From contig JBMNUM010000014.1 in assembly GCA_050946275.1 (NCBI GenBank), forward strand, positions 1 through 52,623: DNA of 52,623 nucleotides, given 5' to 3'. This DNA comes from JBMNUM01 sp050946275. Lineage in GTDB: Bacteria; Actinomycetota; Coriobacteriia; Coriobacteriales; CADBOM01. This document shows, piece after piece, positions 25,613 through 33,040 of the stretch; the first letter of the stretch is position 1; every line of letters starts with the position of its first letter. A program made the translations under genes and the position numbers. The notes beneath the pieces are model-generated. The model ran no database searches, had not been told where the DNA came from, and saw nothing but the letters and a program-made list of their open reading frames with translations.

Positions 25613-27505
25613 TTACATCCAGTCTCTCAAACGCTCGACATCGAGGTCAAGGACGTCGTCGTCCTTGTCGGTAATCTCGGGCGTGTATCCCTCGATGACG
25701 CTCGACAGGCATTCCTTGATGTCACGAGAGCTGGAATCGACAACCTCGGCGAGCCGCTGGAGACGGTGCTCAACTTCCTCTGTTGAAAACGGCTCGTCCG
25801 TCGATATCATGATGCCCTTGATCTCGGTATCGATGGCGCGCTCGCTGCTCGTCCAAAGCTCCTCGTAGAGCTTCTCGCCCGGACGCAGGCCCGTGTAGAC
25901 GATTTCTATGTCCTTGCCCGGACGGAGGCCGGAGAGCTTGATGAGATTCGTCGCAAGGTCGACGATCTTGACCGGTTGACCCATGTCGAGGATGAATATC
26001 TCCCCGCCCTTCGCGAGTCCGCCGGCTTCGACAACCAGGCGCGATGCCTCGGGAATCGTCATGAAGTACCGCTCGATCTCGGGATGGGTGATGGTGACCG
26101 GACCACCTTCGGCTATCTGCTTCTTGAACAGCGGAATAACGCTCCCATGCGAACCGAGCACGTTGCCGAACCGCACGGCCGCGAAGATGGTGTCGGACGT
26201 CTGGGCGAAGGACTGGACGATCATCTCGCCGAGCTTCTTCGTCGCTCCCATGCAGCTCGTGGGATTGACCGCCTTGTCGGTCGAGATGAAGATGAAGCGG
26301 TCGACGTTGTGGATGTTTGCGCAACGGGCCACGTTCATGGTGCCGAACACATTGTTCCTGACGGCTTCCTGCGGACAGGATTCCATGAGAGGCACATGCT
26401 TGTGCGCCGCCGCGTGGAACACGACGTCGGGTTCGTACTTCTCGAAGAGCAGGACGAGGCGCCGGTAATCCCTGACCGAACCGATCTCAACGATGATCTC
26501 GACATCGTCATAGGCACGTTGGATTTCCTTCTGCAGTTCGTATGCCGTGTTCTCATAGATGTCGAACACGATCACGCGGCGAGGGGCGGCGAGGCAAAGC
26601 TGCCTGACGAGCTCGGAACCGATGGATCCGCCTCCGCCCGTAACCAGAACGGTCTTGCCGGCGATGTACCCGCTCACCTGACGCGTGTCGAGCACGACCT
26701 CGTCGCGCGAGAGAAGGTCCTCGACGCTCACATCGCGCAGCTTGACGTCCTCGAGCTGGTCGATGGGTATGTCGCGAACGTTCGGCATCGTGAGAAGCTT
26801 GCAGTCTGTCTGCATGCAGATGTCGTAGATGTCGCGCGTGTCGGTATCGGAGGCAGAGGGAATCGCGAAGACGATCTGCTCGATGTTGTACTTCTTGACG
26901 AGGTCGATGATGTCATGCCTCGAGCCGGCGACCTTCACGCCGTTGATGCGCATTCCCACCTTCGCCTCATCGTCATCAACGGCGACGATCGGATCGCCCT
27001 GCATGTAGTAGTCGCCGCTGAGCATGCGCGAGATCGTCAGCGAGGCAGTCTCCCCGGCACCGACGATCAACGTGCGCTTCCTTCCGTCGCGGGCATGCCT
27101 GCGAACAGCGCCCTTTCCATAGCGGGCTATGCGGAACATGAAGCGCGCTCCGCCGCTGAAGAGCAGCAGGAAAAGCCATGCGACGAAATACACGCGTATC
27201 GGGAAGCGAATGGCGAAAAGATACACGATGAGCGCGCCCACGAACGTCGAGAGCGCAGCGACCGCCACGATCTTTATGAGCTCGGGCGCGGAAGCGTATT
27301 CCCAGAACTCGCTATAGAGTCGGAACAGCAGGAAGATCAGGATGTTGACTATCGCGAGAAGTCCGATATGAAACAGGGCATCCGTCGTAACGAACACCTC
27401 GCCGACGAGGTCCGTCCCAACGGAAGCGAGCATATACGATGCATACGTCGCAACGATATCCCAGAAAACCAGGAATATGACCCTGGCGGAAATTTTCACA
27501 TCCAT
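25613..27505 (-). CDS. Membrane nucleotide-sugar 4,6-dehydratase (FlaA1/CapD/PglF family)
   Basis: Probable UDP-N-acetylhexosamine 4,6-dehydratase that makes the 4-keto-6-deoxy sugar for a surface glycan. 630 residues from ATG 27505 (a longer frame lacks a ribosome site). Four membrane helices occupy about residues 8-130. A first Rossmann domain (TLIVGAGETASL) follows, then the catalytic short-chain dehydrogenase domain with TGGGGSIGSELVRQL, AAAHKHVPLMESCP, STDKAVNPTSCMGATKK and RFGNVLGSHGSVIPLFKKQI. The usual Tyr of the YxxxK triad is Met (Met-Gly-Ala-Thr-Lys), as in the CapD/PglF branch. It is the last gene of the glycan cluster; a repeat lies in the gap before it. Confidence 0.9.
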   Translation of the reverse strand: MDVKISARVIFLVFWDIVATYASYMLASVGTDLVGEVFVTTDALFHIGLLAIVNILIFLLFRLYSEFWEYASAPELIKIVAVAALSTFVGALIVYLFAIRFPIRVYFVAWLFLLLFSGGARFMFRIARYGKGAVRRHARDGRKRTLIVGAGETASLTISRMLSGDYYMQGDPIVAVDDDEAKVGMRINGVKVAGSRHDIIDLVKKYNIEQIVFAIPSASDTDTRDIYDICMQTDCKLLTMPNVRDIPIDQLEDVKLRDVSVEDLLSRDEVVLDTRQVSGYIAGKTVLVTGGGGSIGSELVRQLCLAAPRRVIVFDIYENTAYELQKEIQRAYDDVEIIVEIGSVRDYRRLVLLFEKYEPDVVFHAAAHKHVPLMESCPQEAVRNNVFGTMNVARCANIHNVDRFIFISTDKAVNPTSCMGATKKLGEMIVQSFAQTSDTIFAAVRFGNVLGSHGSVIPLFKKQIAEGGPVTITHPEIERYFMTIPEASRLVVEAGGLAKGGEIFILDMGQPVKIVDLATNLIKLSGLRPGKDIEIVYTGLRPGEKLYEELWTSSERAIDTEIKGIMISTDEPFSTEEVEHRLQRLAEVVDSSSRDIKECLSSVIEGYTPEITDKDDDVLDLDVERLRDWM

Positions 27506-27527
27506 GGTGCCTAGTGTACCACGCGTG

Positions 27528-27560
27528 CAATGAGTCGGAGTGCCGTCCTTCAACTCATTC
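27528..27560 (-). repeat. Short inverted repeat AATGAGT…ACTCATT before the dehydratase gene
   Basis: AATGAGT (27529-27535) and ACTCATT (27553-27559) flank a 17-base spacer, in the gap between the GT2-like gene and the dehydratase gene. On the minus strand it reads AATGAGTTGAAG … GACTCATTGCACG. Related copies lie at 33003-33040, 31786-31820 and 49983-50016. Confidence 0.5.
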
Positions 27561-27572
27561 CGAGAGCGTTGC

Positions 27573-28643
27573 CTAGCGTCGGAAGAGACCTTTCTTCTTG
27601 GGGCGCCTCGAGCCGAGATCGCCCACGCTAAGCCGCTTGACGGCAATCTCGAGCATCTCCGCGCGATAGCTCTCCTCCGCTCCCATCGTCCTCGTCTCGC
27701 GCACCATGTCGATAAGCTCCCTGCGGGATAGGTTGCTGAGCAGCAGATAGTCGGCTCCCTCGAGGTAGACCGTGTCGCGTCGGTTCTCCAGATGCTCGGC
27801 GATTATCGGCAGGATATTCTCCCCCATCGACTCCAGCATGCGGTTCCCCAAATCGTTTGGCGCATGTTCTATGTGACGGGAAGCGAACGCGACGGCCCAC
27901 TCGATGAACGAATCGAATGCGGGACCGAGAGGCAGGCTCTCCCCATATTCGCGCACGAAGCATGCATAGCGCTCCATGAACGCGTCATCCCCGACCTCGT
28001 CGAACATGGTCCCCGAGTCATATGCGAGGACGACGAGGGGCCATGGGAGGCGCGAGATGGATTCGGCGCTCGCGATCAAGCGAGGCAACCCAGGGTCGTC
28101 GTCAAACGATGCAACCGCGGAAAAGGAGAATCCCCTCTCTGCGAGGAACCGCTTGGAAAAGACGGCCGAGCAGGCGTTGGCGCTGAGGCGCTGTATGAGA
28201 TGCCTGCCGTACTGGGAGGGAGCGAACGGCTCGGCGGGAATGCTGAGCCTCATGGAGGGCCGTGTTGTCGAATACGACTGCGTCGCGAGGTCGAATTCCT
28301 GGAGATGGAAGAACAGCAGGTCCACCGGAGCGCGCGTAACCTGGGCGCAGCACACATGGTAGAAGGCCTTCGAGAAGCGGATGCGGCAGCTAGCCGGATA
28401 GACGTACTCGGACGTGCACGCGGCAACACCGGCGTTCCAGAGCTCTCCGAGCGTGCCATTTGCCTCGATGACGAGCGGCTCCACGGGCAATGCGCCAAAA
28501 TCCACGTCCTCGATCTCGTTTCCAGAAGGCTTCACGACGACTATTTGGGAAATACCCTCTTCGGTCTTGGCCATCGAATCGCACAGCGCGAGGAACTGCG
28601 CCCTGCTCCCATCGAGCGGAACGATGATCGAGATATCGGCCAT
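27573..28643 (-). CDS. GT2-like (GT-A fold) protein lacking a clear DxD motif
   Basis: A 356-residue protein whose first 120 residues follow the glycosyltransferase family 2 pattern: ADISIIVPLDGS, VVVKPSG, then ANGTLGELWNAGVAACTSEY, equivalent to the N-x-G-x-x-x-A-R-N-x-G region. Where active enzymes carry DxD after this, here the sequence is VYPASCRIRF, so metal-dependent catalysis is doubtful. The rest is helical with a basic C-terminus (RRPKKKGLFRR). ATG 28643 is chosen because GGAGGAG overlaps the earlier ATG. It lies between the PGT–GT4 fusion and the dehydratase, so a role in the same glycan, perhaps as a regulatory or divergent transferase, is inferred. Confidence 0.6.
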   Translation of the reverse strand: MADISIIVPLDGSRAQFLALCDSMAKTEEGISQIVVVKPSGNEIEDVDFGALPVEPLVIEANGTLGELWNAGVAACTSEYVYPASCRIRFSKAFYHVCCAQVTRAPVDLLFFHLQEFDLATQSYSTTRPSMRLSIPAEPFAPSQYGRHLIQRLSANACSAVFSKRFLAERGFSFSAVASFDDDPGLPRLIASAESISRLPWPLVVLAYDSGTMFDEVGDDAFMERYACFVREYGESLPLGPAFDSFIEWAVAFASRHIEHAPNDLGNRMLESMGENILPIIAEHLENRRDTVYLEGADYLLLSNLSRRELIDMVRETRTMGAEESYRAEMLEIAVKRLSVGDLGSRRPKKKGLFRR

Positions 28644-28705
28644 ATCAATCTCCTCCATGAAGGCGACAGGTCAAAACGACTCAGGCAAGCACTGTCCCTG
28701 TCGGC

Positions 28706-30559
28706 TCATTCTGCATTAGAGAGCGTGCGCTCGACGAGTTCCACGATTCGCTGGTAGGAATGCGCGCGATCGAACTGCTCGACCGCGATTCGTCGTGCGA
28801 CCTCGCCCATCGAGGCGCAGGCCTCGGGCGAATCGTGCAAGGCGATCACGGCGGCGGCGAACTCCTCCGGGTCCTCGGGAATGATGTTGATGCCAAAGCC
28901 ATCCCCCTCGACCTTGCCGCGGAACTCAGGGCTCATGCCCGTGTTGATCATAGGCTTGCCGCACGCGAGATAATCGCCGATCTTGGTCACGATGGACTGC
29001 GGTGCCTTGGCTACGAGCGAGTTGACGGTGACATCGCACTTCGACAGGTAGGCGGCCATCATCTCATACGGCTGGTAGCCGAGGAACTCGACGTTGCAAT
29101 CGCAGGAGGCGGCACGCTCCTCGAGCATCGCGCGGTCGGGCCCGTCTCCCAAGATCATGATGCGCACGTCACCATATCCATGCGCCTTCATGATGGCCGA
29201 GGCATCGATCATCGTCGCGATGTCGTAGCTCGCGCCGAGCGTACCCGTGTACATGACCCAGAACTCGCCGTTCGGCTTCTCGATGGAATCGGCATTGGCT
29301 GCCACGGCCTCGTCGAAAGCGGGGATATCGTTGCCGACGTACACGGTTACATGCTCGATAGACGGATCGCAATCCGTGAAGGGACGCGTGGCGTACTCAT
29401 CAGACGTTCCCACCACGGCCGCAAGGCGTTTGTAAAGCTCACGGGCATCGCTTGCGAACTTGGAGAAGAGGATGTCGCTCACAACCGGAACATCGAGTGC
29501 CATGCGCATAGCCTCGGGCCACAGGTCGTTGATATCGGCTATTGCTGGAATCCCTCGCTCCTCGGCATAGGTCGCAGCAGCGAGGGCGACATCGTTTGGC
29601 GGAACCTCGAAGTACACGAGGTCGTAGCCCTCGCTCGTCTCGAGGTGCGCGGTGAGGTTGCGTGCTGCCTCCGCGTGGCTGAGAATGCGCTTCACATCGA
29701 GATTGCGGGAATAACCGCTCTCGTGGATGAAGCTGACCTTGAACGGATAACGGTCATGCGGGAAGGCGGAGAGATCGCGCTGCGCCTTCTCCCAGTGCTG
29801 GAACGAGGATGTGATGAGCTCGACGTCGTAACCCGCATTCGCAAGCGTCTCGCACACCGATAGGAACCTCGTGTAGCCCTTCGTCTCGTCGCCGAGCTTC
29901 ACGCCCATCGTGATCACGGCGATACGCGGCCTGCCAGCCTCTGCCATGTCTCCCGCTCCCCCCTCGTTCTCGGGATCGTTGTAGATGCCCTCCTGCTTGA
30001 AAATGCTTCCCACGGTCTTGAGCACGATGCCCGCGTCCAGTGCCGGCGAAACGTGCCTCACGTAATACGCATCGAGCTTGAGACGCTTCTTCCAGGGAAT
30101 CGAGTTCCTGCCGTAAACCTGGGCGAAGCCGGTGATGCCGGGCAGGACCTCGCCCTTGAGCTTCTCCTCGCCCTCCCAGAGTTCCGACTCCTCCTTGAGG
30201 TCGGGCCTCGGACCGACGATGCTCATGTCGCCCTTCAGCACGTTGAAGAACTGGGGGACCTCGTCGAGGCTCGTACGGCGCAGGAACGCGCCCATGCGCG
30301 TCATGCGCGGGTCGTCGGGAGCGTTGTACGTCGAACCGTCCGCCATCTTGATATCGGGCGCGTTCACGTACATGGAGCGCAGCTTGTACATCGTGAACAT
30401 CCGTCCGTCCTTGCCCATGCGCGGAGCGTTGTAGAACGCCGGGCCGTTGTCCTCGAGCTTGATGAGCGGGACGAGGAACGCGAGCAGGGTCAGGACGAAG
30501 GGCATCGCGGCAAGCGACCCCATGATGTCGAACAGTCTTTTGAACAGGAGCCGATACAC
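28706..30559 (-). CDS. Fusion: phosphoglycosyl transferase + GT4 glycosyltransferase
   Basis: One uninterrupted 617-residue frame that joins two steps of glycan assembly. Residues 1-200 are a monotopic phosphoglycosyl transferase (PglC/WcaJ catalytic type): membrane re-entrant helix at about 12-33, RMGKDGRMFTMYKLRSM, the catalytic pair Asp99-Glu100 in SLDEVPQFFNVLKGDMSI, VGPRPD and GITGFAQVYGRN. After a short linker, residues 210-617 are a GT-B family 4 transferase (VMYTGTLGASYDIATMIDA, LGDGPDRAMLEE, VEFLGYQPYEMMAAYLSKCD). GTG 30559 overlaps the stop of the aminotransferase (TAGTG), so translation is coupled. It would load the first sugar phosphate onto undecaprenyl phosphate and add the second sugar. 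Confidence 0.88.
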   Translation of the reverse strand: MYRLLFKRLFDIMGSLAAMPFVLTLLAFLVPLIKLEDNGPAFYNAPRMGKDGRMFTMYKLRSMYVNAPDIKMADGSTYNAPDDPRMTRMGAFLRRTSLDEVPQFFNVLKGDMSIVGPRPDLKEESELWEGEEKLKGEVLPGITGFAQVYGRNSIPWKKRLKLDAYYVRHVSPALDAGIVLKTVGSIFKQEGIYNDPENEGGAGDMAEAGRPRIAVITMGVKLGDETKGYTRFLSVCETLANAGYDVELITSSFQHWEKAQRDLSAFPHDRYPFKVSFIHESGYSRNLDVKRILSHAEAARNLTAHLETSEGYDLVYFEVPPNDVALAAATYAEERGIPAIADINDLWPEAMRMALDVPVVSDILFSKFASDARELYKRLAAVVGTSDEYATRPFTDCDPSIEHVTVYVGNDIPAFDEAVAANADSIEKPNGEFWVMYTGTLGASYDIATMIDASAIMKAHGYGDVRIMILGDGPDRAMLEERAASCDCNVEFLGYQPYEMMAAYLSKCDVTVNSLVAKAPQSIVTKIGDYLACGKPMINTGMSPEFRGKVEGDGFGINIIPEDPEEFAAAVIALHDSPEACASMGEVARRIAVEQFDRAHSYQRIVELVERTLSNAE

Positions 30560-31764
30560 TATGCGCCGCACTTTCGATAGGAATCGTGGAACGACTCGAT
30601 GACGTAGTCGACCTCTTCGTCGGTCAGCTTCGTGTGGAGCGGCAGCGTCACCTCGTTCTCGTAGAACGCGATCGCCTCGGGATAATCCTCGGGTCGCATG
30701 CCGAGCTTGCGGTACGCCGTCATGAGCGGCAGCGGCTTGTAATGGACGTTGCACACCACCTCATGACTCGCCATCTCCTCTATGAACGCATTGCGTCCAT
30801 CGGCATCGAATCCGTGCAGGCGCACGATGGCGAGATGTCCGCTCGAGGAGCCCTCGTCGGTGTAATGGAGCGTCAGCTTGGCGATATCGCCATCGATGGA
30901 GTCGCGGTAGCGCTCGAGAATCGCCTTGCGGCGGGCGAGCATCTCCGGATACCGGTGGAGCTGGACGATGCCGATCGAAGCCGCGATGTCGGTCATGTTC
31001 CACTTGAAGTTCGTGTCGACGATATCGTATTCCCATGTTCCGAGATTCGTCTTGTCGAGCGCGCTCTTCGATTGTCCGTGGAGGATGAGAAGCTGGACAC
31101 GGCGGAAGATCTCCGCATCATCGAAGCCGGGAATCTCGCGCCACGTGAGGGCTCCGCCCTCGCCAGTCGTGAGGTTCTTGACTGCATGGAACGAGAAGGC
31201 GCTGAAATCGCCAACGGAACCCGAGGGACGACCATGATAGGTCGCGCCCACGGAATGCGCGGCATCAGCGATAACGGCGATACGGCCCATGGCCTCCTGG
31301 ATGTCGTTGCGCGGTTGGAAGATCTGACGATGCCTCTCGACGACGGAGAAGATCGTGTCGTAATCGCACATGATTCCGCCCACGTCGACCGGGATGATGG
31401 CCTTCGTGTTGGGGGTGATCGCATCGTAGAGGCGCTCGTAGTCCATCTCGAGGGAATCGGCGGCGGTGTCCACGAGCACCGGCCTCGCCCCGACATGGAC
31501 GATGACGCTGCACGATGCGGTGTAGGTGTACGGGGTCGTGATGACCTCATCTCCCGGACCGATGCCGAGCAAGCGCAGGGCGCACTCGAGAGCAGCTGTC
31601 GCAGAGCTCGTGCAGGCCACCGCTCCCGTTCCCATGAAATGGGCGAGCTCCGACTCGAATTGGCGCACGGCGGGACCAGTCGTGATCCAGCCGCTCATGA
31701 GCGTCTCGGAAACGGCATCGACCTCCGCCTGCGTTATATCAGGTATCAGGAACGGTATGCGCAT
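30559..31764 (-). CDS. DegT/DnrJ/EryC1-family sugar aminotransferase
   Basis: PLP-dependent aminotransferase of 401 residues that probably aminates the 4-keto sugar made by the neighbouring dehydratase (PglE/PseC-like role). Motifs: SGWITTGPAVRQFE, CTSSATAALECALRLLGIGPGDEVI, VIADAAHSVGATYHG, and the Schiff-base lysine in FSFHAVKNLTTGEGG. ATG 31764 is preferred over 31809 because GAGGGG precedes it. The stop overlaps the start of the PGT–GT4 gene. A repeat of the AATGAG…CTCATT family lies just upstream. Confidence 0.93.
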   Translation of the reverse strand: MRIPFLIPDITQAEVDAVSETLMSGWITTGPAVRQFESELAHFMGTGAVACTSSATAALECALRLLGIGPGDEVITTPYTYTASCSVIVHVGARPVLVDTAADSLEMDYERLYDAITPNTKAIIPVDVGGIMCDYDTIFSVVERHRQIFQPRNDIQEAMGRIAVIADAAHSVGATYHGRPSGSVGDFSAFSFHAVKNLTTGEGGALTWREIPGFDDAEIFRRVQLLILHGQSKSALDKTNLGTWEYDIVDTNFKWNMTDIAASIGIVQLHRYPEMLARRKAILERYRDSIDGDIAKLTLHYTDEGSSSGHLAIVRLHGFDADGRNAFIEEMASHEVVCNVHYKPLPLMTAYRKLGMRPEDYPEAIAFYENEVTLPLHTKLTDEEVDYVIESFHDSYRKCGA

Positions 31765-31785
31765 GACCGCCTTACCCCTCTTTCC

Positions 31786-31820
31786 AAATGAGTCGACCGT
31801 GTAGTTCACCTTCGACCCAT
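31786..31820 (-). repeat. Diverged copy of the AATGAG…CTCATT repeat before the aminotransferase
   Basis: On the minus strand ATGGGTCGAAG … GTCGACTCATTTGG. The left arm is degenerate but keeps the GAAG that follows it in the other copies. It lies in the gap between coaD and the aminotransferase start. Confidence 0.35.
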
Positions 31821-31829
31821 CGTCATCGT

Positions 31830-32351
31830 CTACTTATAGCTGCACCCCGTCAGTTCCGCCAGGGCCTTGCCGACGACCTCCGGAACGAGGCCCTTGACGT
31901 TGCCCTTGAAATAGGCGATCTCGCGCACGACGGAGGACGAGAGGTACATGTTCTCCGGAACGGACATGATGAAGATCGTCTCCAGTCCCGGGTCGAGCTT
32001 ATAGTTGAGCGCGGACATCTGGAACTCCGACTCGAAGTCCGTAACCGCCCGCAGACCCTTGACGACAACCTGCACGTCATGCTCTGCGGCAAAATCGACG
32101 AGCAAGCCCTTGAAGGGCACGACCGAGACGTTGGGAATGTCCTTGAGCGCCTCGCTCGCGAGCTCGGCACGGCGCTCGAGCGTGAAGATGGGGCCGTTGC
32201 CCTTGCGCGGCGATTCCGCGACGGCGACGATGACCTCCTTGAACAGCTTCGACGCGCGCTTGATGACGTCGATATGGCCCACGGTTATGGGATCGAATGT
32301 TCCGGGAACCATGGCCCTACCGGAACCACGAGCTGCATTTCCAGCCGTCAT
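31830..32351 (-). CDS. coaD: Phosphopantetheine adenylyltransferase CoaD
   Basis: Makes dephospho-CoA from 4'-phosphopantetheine and ATP. The 173-residue protein has the nucleotidyltransferase signature MVPGTFDPITVGHIDVIKRA (T-x-G-H) and VVKGLRAVTDFESEFQM. The C-terminal SSSVVREIAYFKG corresponds to the ISSTxVR motif. ATG 32351 follows AAAGGAG. It lies 13 bases after rsmD, the common rsmD–coaD pairing. The next enzyme of the CoA pathway, CoaE, is encoded within the UvrB fusion about 5 kb away. Confidence 0.96.
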   Translation of the reverse strand: MTAGNAARGSGRAMVPGTFDPITVGHIDVIKRASKLFKEVIVAVAESPRKGNGPIFTLERRAELASEALKDIPNVSVVPFKGLLVDFAAEHDVQVVVKGLRAVTDFESEFQMSALNYKLDPGLETIFIMSVPENMYLSSSVVREIAYFKGNVKGLVPEVVGKALAELTGCSYK

Positions 32352-32364
32352 GCGGCTACTCCTT

Positions 32365-32985
32365 TCAAATCCTCTCGAGATACACGACCTGCGTCGCGCC
32401 GTATTGCTTTACGCCCACGAGCGCGAAGAGCCCCTCGAGAAGCCCAGTCATCTCCTCGACCTCGGGGGGAAGCGCATCCTTGAGTTTCCGCTTGCTCCCC
32501 TTCCCGCTGGCCTTCTCGTATATTACCAGCGAATCGCCCGCGAGGGCGTCTCGCTCCACCAGCATCTTCAGGAACGCGGCGACATCCGAAGTCGCAGTCG
32601 CATACGGGGGATCGAGGAACACGATGTCGTAAGGTGCCCCATCGAGCATGGACGGGCGCAAGATCGACAGGACGTCCCCGTTCACTACGCTCGCCTGTCC
32701 GCGCGCAAGCGGCAGGTTCGCGAGGTTGCCCTCGATTGTCTTGATCGCCTTGCGATCAACGTCCACGAACGTGCAATGACGCGCGCCACGCGATAAGGCC
32801 TCGATGCCAAGAGCGCCGCTACCCGCGAACGCATCCAGCACGCTAGCGCCCTCGAAACCGTCGTCATGGTTCGAGATGACGGAACTCGCCATCGCCTCGC
32901 GAACCCTGTCCGTCGTCGGACGCGTGCCCTCGCCGGGCACCGGATCGACATGGCGTCCCTTGAAATCACCAGCGATGATCCTCAT
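32365..32985 (-). CDS. rsmD: 16S rRNA (guanine966-N2)-methyltransferase RsmD
   Basis: SAM-dependent methyltransferase of 206 residues for 16S rRNA. It opens with MRIIAGDFKGRHV and GTRPTTDRVREAMAS, has the SAM motif VLDAFAGSGALGIEALSRGA and the catalytic motif DIVFLDPPYA (N/D-P-P-Y). ATG 32985 follows AAAGGAAG. It is downstream of recG and upstream of coaD on the same strand. Confidence 0.95.
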   Translation of the reverse strand: MRIIAGDFKGRHVDPVPGEGTRPTTDRVREAMASSVISNHDDGFEGASVLDAFAGSGALGIEALSRGARHCTFVDVDRKAIKTIEGNLANLPLARGQASVVNGDVLSILRPSMLDGAPYDIVFLDPPYATATSDVAAFLKMLVERDALAGDSLVIYEKASGKGSKRKLKDALPPEVEEMTGLLEGLFALVGVKQYGATQVVYLERI

Positions 32986-33002
32986 CGTCTTCCTTTCTCG
33001 TG

Positions 33003-33040
33003 CAATGAGCCAGAACCGACAGTCCCGCTTCTACTCATTA
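33003..33040 (-). repeat. Short inverted repeat AATGAG…CTCATT before rsmD
   Basis: On the minus strand AATGAGTAGAAG … GGCTCATTGCACG, closely matching the copy at 27528-27560 in both arms and in the flanking GCACG. It occupies the gap between recG and rsmD. Confidence 0.5.
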
